A stretch of DNA of 64,000 nucleotides from Atopobium sp. oral taxon 416 (GTDB taxonomy: Bacteria; Actinomycetota; Coriobacteriia; Coriobacteriales; Atopobiaceae). A model generated the notes under the pieces. That model was given only the letters and a program-made list of their open reading frames with translations, did no database searches and was not told the origin of the DNA. The position numbers and the translations under genes are program-made. This document shows, piece by piece, positions 32,448-41,562 of the stretch; the first letter of the stretch is position 1, and each line of letters begins with the position of its first letter. The stretch covers positions 248,001 to 312,000 of the forward strand of contig NZ_CP072380.1 in the NCBI RefSeq assembly GCF_018128285.1, given 5' to 3'.

Positions 32448-32486
32448 CGGCACGGCTTTGCGGTCTGCATGGTCGGGGCCGTGCCG
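32448..32486 (+). repeat. hairpin between EIIC and the alpha-mannosidase gene
   Basis: CGGCACGGC and GCCGTGCCG are perfect nine-base arms, followed by CCTTTG. The lack of a full T-run suggests a stabilising or partial-termination hairpin that could lower expression of the hydrolase relative to the transporter. Confidence 0.6.
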
Positions 32487-32527
32487 CCTTTGTTGGATCT
32501 GGCAACGAAGCGTGAGATGGGGTGAGT

Positions 32528-35296
32528 ATGAGAAGGACTATCCACGTTGTGCCTCACTCGCACTGGGATCGCGAGTGGTACTTCACGACTTCGAGATCGA
32601 AGGTCTATCTCATGAAGGACCTCGCCGACGTCCTCGACACCTTGGAGAAGAATCCCGATTTCAAGACATGGATGCTCGACGGTCAGGCCTCTCTCCTGGA
32701 TGATTACCTCGCCTGGAGACCGCAGGACGAGAGTCGCATTAGAACCCTGGTGTGCGACGGTCGCCTGGTGGTTGGGCCTTGGTACACGCAGACCGATGAG
32801 ATATTGGCAAGCGGTGAAAGCATCGTCCGGAATCTCTTCTACGGGATGAGGAGGTGTGAGAAGCTTGGGCCATACATGCGCGTGGGCTACATGCCAGACT
32901 CGTTTGGCCAATCGGGCAACATGCCCCAGATTTATCGCCAGGCGGGCTTCAAGGATACCCTCTTCTGGCGTGGTGTGTCGAATGATATGGTCGAGAAGCT
33001 AAACTTCATGTGGCGTGGGGATGATGGCACCGTTGTGTTCGCGACGCAGATGCCGAATGGCTACTACATCGGCGGCAATGTGCCCGAGGATCCTGACCAG
33101 AACGATGTGTGGTGGCGCGAGCAGTGTCTGGACAGGCTTGCTCCACGATATGCTACCGAGCACGTCTATTTTCCCTGCGGCTTCGATCAGGCTCCTATCC
33201 GCCGGAACCTTCCCGAGCTTGTTGCGGAGCGTGCGAAGCGCGATCCCGACAACACGTACAAGATGAGCAGCATCCCCGAGTATCTTGCAGACCTTCGCGA
33301 GGCGGTGGACCGGGAGGGCGTGAAGCTTGAGGAGGTGCACGGTGAACTGCTGAATGCCAAGCACATGCGCATCCACCGTTCAATCTGGTCCTCGCGCTCG
33401 GACCTCAAGAGGCTGAACACGAAAGCCCAGTTCTATGTCGCGAACGTACTGGAGCCGACGCTCTCGCTCTCGGCCAGCCTCGGAAACGAATATCCAAAGA
33501 GGGCCGTTGAGCATGTCTGGAAGCTCCTGCTCGAGAATGCAGCCCATGACTCGATGGGGTCATGCGTAGCGGACTTCGTCAATGCGGACGTCGGGCTTCG
33601 CTACAGGCAGGCGATGGACATTGCCACGAGCCTCGTCGAACTTCACAGCCGCCTGATTGCCACGAGCGTGGACTCGGGTGGTGCCCCAATGACCGTCACG
33701 GTCTTCAACTCCGATGCGCGTCCGCGCGGCGGCGTAGTCGTTGAGCACATGTATCTTCCAGGTGAGGACTTCAAGATTCTGGACGAGAAGGGCAATCCAG
33801 TCGTATACACGATCCTGAGTAGCAGGGACCTGACGGATTACGTGCTTTCCCAGATGATAAGGTTCGATCCCAGTAGGAAGCCATACGTTCCAAACAAGGT
33901 TCTCGATGCAGAGGTGGCAATCGAGGCGCATGGGGTTCCCGCGATGGGTTACGCGCAGTATCGCCTGGTGCTGAACGAGTGCTCCGCTCGTCCGCTAAGG
34001 AAGCTTGACAGGGACGACGTACTGGAGAACGAGTACTACCGGATCTCTATCAACGCTGATGGCACGCTCAGGGTCGAAGACCGTGCGAACGGCTACGTCT
34101 ACGACCACCAGGCCGTCCTAGTTGAGAGCGGTGATGACGGCGACTCCTTTAACTATTCCCCTCCGATGCAGGATCTGGTGGTCCGCTCGGACGAGGGTAG
34201 ACCGGAAGTGTCGATCGAGGGCTCCGATATCTACCAAAGGGCCACAATCGACTTCTCCATGAGCGTTCCCAAGGACCTGGGCGAGAGGGCGAGGGGCATC
34301 CGCTCTGCCAACCTCTCCGTTCGACTCACCGTTACACTTAGGCGTGGCTCCCGTATCATTGACCTCGAGGTTCATGTCGAGAACCATGTTCTCTCGCATC
34401 GCCTGTGCATCCTCTTCGACGCCCAGATGGCGACGAAGTTCAACTTTGCCGATGAGCAGTTCGGGGCCATCAGACGTGAGAACGTGCACGCTCGCGAGAT
34501 GGCGCTCTACAACGCCTCCCTCGGCAAGGAGAATGAGGACGCGACCGAAGGCGAATCCGCGCTTCCTGCCAACTGGCGTCAGAACGCAGAGACCTGGCAG
34601 GAGATGCCGGTTGCGATTGAGCCCACACAGAGCTACGTGGCGCTTGGCAATGGGACGAGAGGCATCGCAGCGCTGCCAAGGGGGGTTCGCGAATACCAGA
34701 TCGTCGGGGACGAGGAGAACAAGATATGTCTCACCCTGTTCAGGACCTATGGGTTCATGGGAAAGGAGGACCTTCTCTATCGTCCTGGGCGCGCCTCGGG
34801 CGAGAGGACGATGGAGACGCCTGACGCACAGCTGCAGGGGCCAATAAACTTCGACCTTGGTTTGCTTCTATTCGACGGTAGTGTCGACGACGAGCGCGTG
34901 GCCGAGGAGGCTCGCTCCTACGACGGCGAGCTCCGTGCCTATGAGTATGCCGAGTTCCTCAACGGAAGGCTGATCTTCTCGGAGCCCGAGGTCGACGGGT
35001 GGCGCTCTCGGACGGGCTCGCTCTTTGAGCTCGAGGGAGATTCAATCGTCTCCGCGGTGAAGGTTTCAGAAGACTGTGAATCTGATGGGTTCATCATTCG
35101 CCTGTTCAACGGCTTCTTTGATAAGGACTCAACAGCGACCCTGAAGTTCTCGCGTCCGGTGAGAGAAGCCTATCTGTGCGACCTCAGGGAGCATCGCAGC
35201 GGAGACGTCGCGTTCGAGGACAATTTGGTCAGCTTGCCGAGTCTTGGGCGCTGCAAGTTCCTGACGCTATTCGTGCGGTTGGTCTCCGCAGATTAA
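32528..35296 (+). CDS. GH38 alpha-mannosidase, mannosylglycerate hydrolase-like
   Basis: This is a 922-residue cytoplasmic glycoside hydrolase of family 38. I prefer the ATG at 32528 to the GTG at 32522, which would overlap the GATGGGG ribosome-binding site. The N-terminus has the zinc-site signature VVPHSHWDREWY (residues 7-18, ligands His10 and Asp14). The likely catalytic nucleophile is Asp124 in GYMPDSFGQ. A later LLENAAHDSMGSC gives the third metal-site histidine. The large C-terminal beta-sandwich domain is complete. In E. coli the equivalent MngB cleaves 2-O-(6-phospho-mannosyl)-glycerate brought in by MngA. The operon context here suggests the same role with split EII proteins; another alpha-mannoside is possible. 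Confidence 0.9.
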   Translation: MRRTIHVVPHSHWDREWYFTTSRSKVYLMKDLADVLDTLEKNPDFKTWMLDGQASLLDDYLAWRPQDESRIRTLVCDGRLVVGPWYTQTDEILASGESIVRNLFYGMRRCEKLGPYMRVGYMPDSFGQSGNMPQIYRQAGFKDTLFWRGVSNDMVEKLNFMWRGDDGTVVFATQMPNGYYIGGNVPEDPDQNDVWWREQCLDRLAPRYATEHVYFPCGFDQAPIRRNLPELVAERAKRDPDNTYKMSSIPEYLADLREAVDREGVKLEEVHGELLNAKHMRIHRSIWSSRSDLKRLNTKAQFYVANVLEPTLSLSASLGNEYPKRAVEHVWKLLLENAAHDSMGSCVADFVNADVGLRYRQAMDIATSLVELHSRLIATSVDSGGAPMTVTVFNSDARPRGGVVVEHMYLPGEDFKILDEKGNPVVYTILSSRDLTDYVLSQMIRFDPSRKPYVPNKVLDAEVAIEAHGVPAMGYAQYRLVLNECSARPLRKLDRDDVLENEYYRISINADGTLRVEDRANGYVYDHQAVLVESGDDGDSFNYSPPMQDLVVRSDEGRPEVSIEGSDIYQRATIDFSMSVPKDLGERARGIRSANLSVRLTVTLRRGSRIIDLEVHVENHVLSHRLCILFDAQMATKFNFADEQFGAIRRENVHAREMALYNASLGKENEDATEGESALPANWRQNAETWQEMPVAIEPTQSYVALGNGTRGIAALPRGVREYQIVGDEENKICLTLFRTYGFMGKEDLLYRPGRASGERTMETPDAQLQGPINFDLGLLLFDGSVDDERVAEEARSYDGELRAYEYAEFLNGRLIFSEPEVDGWRSRTGSLFELEGDSIVSAVKVSEDCESDGFIIRLFNGFFDKDSTATLKFSRPVREAYLCDLREHRSGDVAFEDNLVSLPSLGRCKFLTLFVRLVSAD

Positions 35297-35492
35297 AAAA
35301 GTGCTGGTGGGGTAGATATTGTGGCACGACGCCTATGGTGTCGCGCTTCGCTCTCAAACGAGAGGCCGCTTTCGAAATCATCGGTGGCGTAAGCCACTTT
35401 GGTCTTTTATTGAAACGTTGCTTTGGTCGTAACTGGAAATCTCGCCACGCTCGTGCTCCAGTCGCTTGCGGATGTGGTGCTTCTCTCCCTAG

Positions 35493-35580
35493 GGAAACGA
35501 TGATTAATTCCCAATAATGTGCCAAAGTGGACCAGCCATGTGGCCTTTTGCGGCCGGCATGGGCATTAATCATCGTTTCC
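35493..35580. mobile_element. 88-bp MITE related to the IS5 elements
   Basis: The ends GGAAACGATGATTAAT and its reverse complement are flanked by CTAG on both sides (35489-35492 and 35581-35584). About 70 bases of the left end match the left end of IS5 element B at 41563. A second 88-bp copy is at 54532-54619 in the opposite orientation. It encodes nothing and would be moved by an IS5 transposase. Confidence 0.85.
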
Positions 35581-35814
35581 CTAGGCCGTCCGCTGGCTCG
35601 TGGCGTGGAAGTTGTACGATATATGCTCGCGTACGCATGCCGCGCCCCTTCGCATTCAGAATCTCCCCGGCGAACATCCAATGCGGTTCCCATCCGCCGT
35701 AGACGCCGTCGCCGATCTGCCATTCCGGCGCTACCGGCTATCGAATATCTCGAAAGCTTTGTAATCCTCTGCCTCGAAGCCACGCATGCCGTCCATCCTG
35801 CCAGGCCTGCTCTC

Positions 35815-36180
35815 ACATGGACGCTATCGCCTCTGCGACGGGTGTATTGCCATTCGATATCTTGATGATTTTCCCGTAGGTGTTCCTGGCTTCGAGGACG
35901 CCGGCGAGCGCTGCCGCCACGTTCGGGGTTGCATTCGGGACGGACTTTTCCGCTGACGGGCTCGTCCACGAGGTCCCCGGGCTGGACGATCGTGTAGTAC
36001 AGGCCCGAGTTGCGCATGAGCCACTGGTCGGCGAAGAACTTCGCGATGCTATAGTTCGCGATGCCTGCGAGCACCGGGTTGTCCTACTTCTCCGGCTCGT
36101 CGACAAACACCGAGCTGAACAGGGCAAAGCGCCTGATGTAGGCTTTTTGGCAGCTTCCATCAGCTTGACCGCTCCTTGAC
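35815..36180 (-). pseudogene. NAD(P)H-binding SDR-family protein, C-terminal remnant
   Basis: In two frames the minus strand reads GAVKLMEAAKK, RRFALFSSVFVDEPEK and a stop. It continues NYSIAKFFADQWLMRNSGLY and YTIVQPGDLVDEPVSGKVRP, then NVAAALAGVLEARNTYGKII and SNGNTPVAEAIASM. These are the second half of an atypical short-chain dehydrogenase (NmrA-like). The N-terminal cofactor loop is missing. Downstream, 35600-35815 contains another degenerate reading (GDGVYGGWEPHWMFAGEILN) that I cannot identify. Confidence 0.7.
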
Positions 36181-36297
36181 AGCTGCTTGAGATAGGAGGG
36201 TATGAATAGGTTTGGCTCCATCTGCGAGACTGCATGCTCTACAGCCGGACATTTGAGGTCGTAAATGGGCAGCTGATAGTGCAGCAGATCAGGCCCA

Positions 36298-36645
36298 CGA
36301 AGGTGGCTGATCCTCCTATTGCCCCAGGTGATTGCTACAGACGACAGAGATGAGCCGAGGTGGTCGAGATCAAGTTCCTATGAACGCCCTGCCGGCTCTA
36401 CCATTCTCGATGGCTCGCTTCTTTTGCTGCAAGCCCCTGTGCAGGGTCAAGAGCCGGAATGTTTTTGTGTTGTCTCCCAGCTCTTCGAGACAGATGCCCG
36501 CACCAGCTCTGCGCATGCCAGTCACAGGACGTGAGGCAGCGGGAGAGATGTGAGAAGGGAAGGCAGGGGAAGCGACCCTATGTAGGCGTATGCCATCTGA
36601 AGGTCCATGAGCGACTGGGCATGCTCCGTGCCGAAGTGGGGGGGG
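36298..36645. repeat. dispersed repeat, copy 1 left part
   Basis: This matches 40166-40510 at about nine bases in ten, including GCTCGCTTCTTTTGCTGCAA and GTTTTTGTGTTGTCTCCCAG. The remaining part of copy 1 is at 38126-38225, beyond the IS110 element. The repeat has no identified coding content, but minus-strand readings such as ELGDNTKTFRLLTLHRSLQQ look like decayed protein. Confidence 0.75.
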
Positions 36646-38125
36646 TGTCCCTATAGTCCTGTCAAGCCATAGCAGGTGATTTTTCTACATTGTCCACTGG
36701 CGGCTCCACATATGGCACCCGGTCGCGCATCACTGCATAGATGACGCGCAACCTCTTGCGGGCCACTGCCTTGAGCGCCTTGTTGTACCTCATGCCCCGC
36801 GCCACGCAGGCATCGTAGTACCTCCCGAAGCGCCTCTTCGTCCCCACGAGGGAGTTGCAGCTGAATATGAGGAGGTTCTTGAGCGCCTTGTTGCCTCCGC
36901 GGGCATCCTTCTGCGACCTGATGGACGATCCTGAGTCGTGGTCCGCAGGCACGAGGCCGCAGTATGCAGCGAGCTTGCTGTCTCTTAGGAAGAGCGAGGT
37001 GGCGAGCGCCGAGGCGCTCTTGGGGCCTATCCCCAAGATGGTGAGCAGGCAGCGGTAGGTCTTATCGTCCTGGAGCAGGCGGCCCAGCTTGGAGAAGAGC
37101 TTTGCCCTCTCGGAGCTGGCCGCAAGGATCTCCCTGGCAAGGCTACTTGCCAGCATGTCCTTTGCATCGGGATGGAAGGACGAGGGGAAGAGCGCGGACA
37201 GCTTCCAGAAGGCATCCCTTGCCTGTACAGGCACGCCCTGTCTCGCGCACAGCGTGCAGTAGTACCTCCTGCCTGCAGCGGCAAGCCCTGTTGCCCCTCC
37301 GTCGGCCATGGCCACGAGCTGCCATGCGCTCGAGAGGTCCGCTGCGGCTCGGACTTAAGAAGCACCGCATGGAGCCTGTTGCAGGCCGGAGCGCCTCGTG
37401 GCATATGAGAGCTGCAAGGACAGCAGCGAGACGCAGGTGCTGAGGTCGTCGGTCTCGGCGATCGGCCTGATGGCCGTCCTGCTGCCGATCCCTGCCTGCG
37501 CGATGAGATCGGTATCTGTTCGGTCGTTCTTGACCGTTCCGGGAAACATCTCCCGGGCGTACTTCATCGCCTTCCCCGGGAAGGTATCTAACATCAATCC
37601 TTTTCGCGCACCACCTGTACACGATAAGCAAGCCGATGTTGTTCTTCTGGTCCACAATTGACCAGGGCGCCCGATCCTGCCTCGTCGAGCAGCGCCTCGA
37701 TGTTCTCCTGGCACCTGTCCTGCCTGCGGCTGATCGCGATGGTGCCACCCAGTTTCAGGTTCACTGCCCGGAGGAATGGCCTCCCGACATCTATCCCGAG
37801 ATAGAAGCGCTGCGGCCCGAACTAGTCTTTCTGCTTGCACTCCATGGTGGTCATCTCCTCTTTTGCCGGCAGGCCAGCGTGTCTGAGGGACGACATCCAC
37901 ACTACCCTGCTTATCGTGTGGCACATCCCTATCAGCCGTTCTCAGACAGACCACCATCCCTTGGCAGCAACATCCCCTCGGGCCTTCGTAAGAGACAGGG
38001 GCACACGGCTGTCCGGGGGAGGTCGGCCAGCAGCCCCTTCAGGGGCTATATACAAGGTTAGGGAATCCGCAGGCAATGCATTGTCGAAAACCCCAAAGCT
38101 TGGAGAGGCTCCTAGGGACCGTCTC
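36646..38125 (-). mobile_element. IS110-family element bounded by its empty site
   Basis: The repeat at 40134-40585 is uninterrupted, whereas copy 1 is split between 36645 and 38126 (GAAGTGGG|...|GCGTGAGCTGG). The intervening 1.48 kb is therefore the inserted element. No terminal inverted repeats are apparent, as is typical for IS110. The transposase occupies 36662-37854, leaving about 270 noncoding bases at the transposase 5' side (37855-38125), where IS110-group elements carry their bridge RNA. Confidence 0.75.
36662..37854 (-). pseudogene. IS110-family transposase, interrupted
   Basis: The ATG at 37854 starts MTTMECKQKD followed directly by a stop. The reading then continues FGPQRFYLGIDVGRPFLRAV with the first Asp of the DEDD nuclease core. 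Later come NDRTDTDLIAQAGIG and, after further frameshifts, an intact C-terminal half from 37315: CLLTILGIGPKSASALATSL, AAYCGLVPADHDSGSS, KDARGGNKALKNLL, and a serine-containing Transposase_20 domain. It cannot act without suppression or repair. Confidence 0.8.
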
Positions 38126-38225
38126 TCACTGTAATGGGCGTGAGCTGGGCCATCTGCGGACAGATGGGAGTGCATCCGAGGCCGAACGGCACGATGCCTG
38201 CTGTGAGAAGGAGCAGAGAGCCTGC
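38126..38225. repeat. dispersed repeat, copy 1 right part
   Basis: GCGTGAGCTGGGCCATCTGC and the following 80 bases match 40507-40590. This places the IS110 element inside a formerly continuous repeat. Confidence 0.75.
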
Positions 38226-38396
38226 GAGAGCACCATTGTGGCTCATATGCAAAACCTGGAAAAGGTAAGCGATATTGCGAAGAAATAAGGCAACAGAGGT
38301 GGTTGATTTTGCAGTAAATTGGGGAGATATAGGTGACTGATATTGCAGTAATCCCATATAATGAGTGATATCTACAATGGCTAACGTGACGGAGCA

Positions 38397-39782
38397 ATGA
38401 TCATGTTCGAGAGAAAGCTCTATAGAACGCTGCTCGACTGGAAGAACGAGTCGAATGGCAGAAGCGCGCTGTTGATAGAAGGTGCTCGACGGGTGGGCAA
38501 GACCACGCTCGTCAAGGCATTCGCAGCCAATGAATACGAATCGAGCCTCTTCATTGATTTCTCGCAGGTTGATAAAGATGTGCGGGATATCTTCAACGAG
38601 CATCGAGGGGATATCGATACGCTCCTGCGCATGCTTCAGCTCTATTTCGGTGTTGAACTGGTTCCTCGTCATTCGCTGGTCGTCTTCGATGAAGTGCAGC
38701 GTTTTCCGGTTGCTCGTGAAATGATTAAGCATCTAGTCGCTGATGGCAGATTTGATTACATGGAGACGGGTTCGCTGATTTCCATACGCAAGAATGTCCA
38801 GGACATTGTCATTCCTTCGGAGGAGGAGCGTGCGGAGCTGTGGCCGCTTGATTTCGAGGAGTACCTGTGGGCATTAGGGCGCAGGAATCTTGCAGACGAG
38901 ATTCGCCGCTGCCGAGATGCCTTCGAGCCGCTGCCAGACAGCCTGCATCGTCAATGTACACGACTCTTTAATGAATACATGCTGGTAGGGGGTATGCCGC
39001 AATCAGTCAGCGATTTCATTGAGAACGCAACCTTCATGCAAAGCGACAAGACCAAGAGACAGATATTGGCACTCTACGCTGAAGACATCGAGAAATTCGG
39101 TGCAAAGGATGCGCGCAGGGCTTACTCCATCTTCATGGGTATTCCGGGTCAGCTCTCTCAGGGGAGCAAACGCTTCAAGTTCTCTTCCTTAGGCAAGGGA
39201 AGCCGCTATCGTCAATATGAATCAGCGCTTCGGTGGCTTGAAGACGCACACTATGTGAACATTTGCCGACTATGCAACGATCCAAACGTCGGATTCAAGC
39301 TTACCGCAGATGAAGGCGAGGACAGCTCGCTCAAATGCTATATGGGAGATACCGGACTTCTTGTGTCGAGCGTTTTCGACGAGGGAGCAGAAACCGAGCA
39401 GATCTATCGTGCTCTGCAGTTTGGCAGGCTCTCCATCAATCGGGGCATGTTCGTAGAGAACGTTATAGCCCAACAGCTACGCGCAGGAGGACGGCCTCTT
39501 TACTATTATTCATGGAACGAACCTCCGCGCGAGGAGAGAAAGCGCCCGCGACCGCGAGAGATAGATTTTCTGATAACAAAGGGCTTTTCAGATGCTGCCG
39601 GCAAGCCGCGCATTGCACCCATTGAGGCTAAATCCACCAAGACGTATTCGATCATCTCCCTTGATGACTTCCAGAAGCATTTTGCCAGTCGCATTGGCAA
39701 CGAATTCGTCTTGCACCCGGGCCAGTTTAAAAGACTTGGCAACCGAGTTTATCTCCCGCTCTATATGTCTTTCTGCATCTGA
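38397..39782 (+). CDS. AAA-family ATPase with DUF4143 domain
   Basis: This is a 461-residue protein with an N-terminal P-loop ATPase: Walker A GARRVGKTTLVKAF at about 29-42, Walker B SLVVFDEVQ at about 93-101, and a sensor-like METGSLIS. A C-terminal DUF4143 domain follows, with a PD-(D/E)XK-like nuclease pattern (REIDFLI...IAPIEAKS). These proteins are common in gut bacteria and archaea, often in several copies. Their role is not settled; a link to DNA processing or mobile defence has been suggested. The start is the ATG at 38397 after GACGGAGC. Upstream at 38301-38365 are two AT-rich direct repeats containing TTGCAGTAA. The gene is intact, in contrast to its neighbours. Confidence 0.85.
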   Translation: MIMFERKLYRTLLDWKNESNGRSALLIEGARRVGKTTLVKAFAANEYESSLFIDFSQVDKDVRDIFNEHRGDIDTLLRMLQLYFGVELVPRHSLVVFDEVQRFPVAREMIKHLVADGRFDYMETGSLISIRKNVQDIVIPSEEERAELWPLDFEEYLWALGRRNLADEIRRCRDAFEPLPDSLHRQCTRLFNEYMLVGGMPQSVSDFIENATFMQSDKTKRQILALYAEDIEKFGAKDARRAYSIFMGIPGQLSQGSKRFKFSSLGKGSRYRQYESALRWLEDAHYVNICRLCNDPNVGFKLTADEGEDSSLKCYMGDTGLLVSSVFDEGAETEQIYRALQFGRLSINRGMFVENVIAQQLRAGGRPLYYYSWNEPPREERKRPRPREIDFLITKGFSDAAGKPRIAPIEAKSTKTYSIISLDDFQKHFASRIGNEFVLHPGQFKRLGNRVYLPLYMSFCI

Positions 39783-40133
39783 TGCCGAGCCATACATGGG
39801 CGGCACATCATCCGAGGATCAAGAATCAGAGCTTTTCGAGTCGTTCTGGTGGTCGGGGCGTGGTTTGGGAGACGCACAACTAAGCTCTGCCAGGAGCTTG
39901 CTGAAGTTTACTCCTGCTATTTTCAGATGACACGTGCCTGTGGGCTCAATCCGCTCGAGATCATGCGTGTCAAACCCTGCGTGAACGAACAGAAGCATCC
40001 GGTCGCGCTCAGCCGTAGCTGCTCGAAGAAGTACACAGAGCTCGGGACTGGGCAATAGATGTAGTGCGAGGCAGGCTCGTTCAATCTGGCGAGCCGTATT
40101 TTCTGCAGCTCGCCATGCCCAGCTGAAAAAGCG

Positions 40134-40590
40134 CTAGGCGATAGTGCAGTAAAATCGGTCTATAGAGGTGGCTGATTCTGCTATTGTCCCAGGTGATTGC
40201 TGCAGACGGCAGAGACGAGCCGAGGTGGCCGAGACCAAGCTCCCATGAACGGCCCCGCCGGCTCTGCCATTCTCAATGGCTCGCTTCTTTTGCTGCAAGC
40301 TCCTATGCAGGGTCAAGAGTCGGAATGTTTTTGTGTTGTCTCCCAGCTCTTCGAGGCAGATGCTCGTGCCAGCTCTGCGCATGCAGTTGCAGGACGTGAG
40401 GCAGCGGGAGAGATGTGAGAAGGGAAGGTAGGGGAAGCGACCCTATGTAGGCGCATGCCATCTGAAGGCCATGAGCGACTGGGCATGCTCCGTGCCGAAG
40501 TGGGAGGGCGTGAGCTGGACCATCTGCGGACAGATGGGGACACATCCGAGGCCGAACGGCACGATGCCTGCTGTGAGAAGAGACAGAGAG
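40134..40590. repeat. dispersed repeat, copy 2 (uninterrupted)
   Basis: Second copy of the repeat at 36298-36645 plus 38126-38225. It begins with a 45-base motif (GATAGTGCAGTAAAATCGG...GGTGGCTGATTCTGCTATTG) that also occurs in altered form at 36269 and 38301. The interval 39783-40133 before it has only short frames without recognisable products. Confidence 0.75.
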
Positions 40591-40662
40591 CCTCGAGGCG
40601 CGAGGATGAGGCAAAGGACGCCTGCGCTGATGATGCCCTCGTCAAGATGCAGAAGCTGCTGC

Positions 40663-40994
40663 CCTGTCATACGCAAGGTGAGGTATACGGGGACAAACGA
40701 CAGCGCGAGGAAGTTCGTCCAGGAAATGGAGACGTCAGGCACGGTCGACACTATCCGCAAGGAGCCTGGCAACCTGAGGTACGAGTACTGGATTTCCTTC
40801 GACGACCCCGAGACGGTCCTTCTGATCGATTTCTGGGTCGAACAGGCGGCGATCGATGCGCACTATGTCTCTCCGATGGTGAAAAGGCCATTGCGGGTCT
40901 GCACGACAAGTACGATCTGCACATGACGTTCGAGCACTATGTCTCGGAAGAGGCGGGCATGCCTGCTGTGGACCAGAAGCTCATCAGGAGGTAG
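40663..40994 (+). pseudogene. antibiotic-biosynthesis-monooxygenase-like protein, frameshifted
   Basis: The reading IRKVRYTGTNDSARKFVQEM, then GNLRYEYWISFDDPETVLLI and DFWVEQAAIDAHYVSPM is the ferredoxin-like ABM (quinol monooxygenase-like) fold. After a one-base shift near 40884 it continues AIAGLHDKYDLHMTFEHYVS and ends AVDQKLIRR. The shift breaks the gene just before its last strand. The 41000-41130 stretch after it is unassigned. Confidence 0.7.
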
Positions 40995-41129
40995 AGGGGA
41001 GTATCGGCGAGCTGCCGAGGGGGGCCGGTTCCGATGACGATGGGATACTCATGGACTGTGCGGCTGGCGGGCTGACGTACATCGGCGATGCCATGTACGA
41101 GGGGGACGATGAGAGGCCAGGCATTGGGA

Positions 41130-41510
41130 GAAGCCGACCTGCTGCACAGTGCCGGACGACCCACTCGGCTCGAACGGCGTAGGGGAGAGGGAGGTCCTCG
41201 TTGCCAGTCATGGCAATGCCTGCGTGAACGACCTTGTTGCCATCGCCTTCCCCAGAAGGTTCAACTCCGTTGCCCAGTCGACCGGGAGCGCCGCCAGGGG
41301 CTTCAGGATCACGGTCTACTTCAAGACCGTGATCTTCTTCAGGCTCGGGAAACTAGACTTCACCGCCCGGATGCAGCTGTCATACGCTATCCACCGAAAG
41401 CAGCAAGGAGCCCTTTTTGGATCTTTTGGACATGCCGCATCAGCTTCTTTTTGCAGCGTGGAAACGGACCGGCCTCTACGGCCCCCACGTCACAGGTTCT
41501 ACCACCCATC
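41130..41510 (+). pseudogene. ISL3-like transposase C-terminal fragment
   Basis: The reading NSVAQSTGSAARGFRITVYF and KTVIFFRLGKLDFTARMQLS parallels the C-terminus of the ISL3-like copy at 56090-57390 (QSARSIARGFRSIAYFRTMI). Only this part is present. Confidence 0.7.
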
Positions 41511-41562
41511 CGAACATGTACAGCTGTCTTCCGGAGCTGTTCGCTTGAAGTCTGAAATCTAG

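Noticed and set aside
37355-37957. 200-codon minus-strand frame as a complete gene
   Set aside because: It is a patchwork of out-of-frame and in-frame parts of the IS110 transposase (KNDRTDTDLIAQAG in frame only locally).
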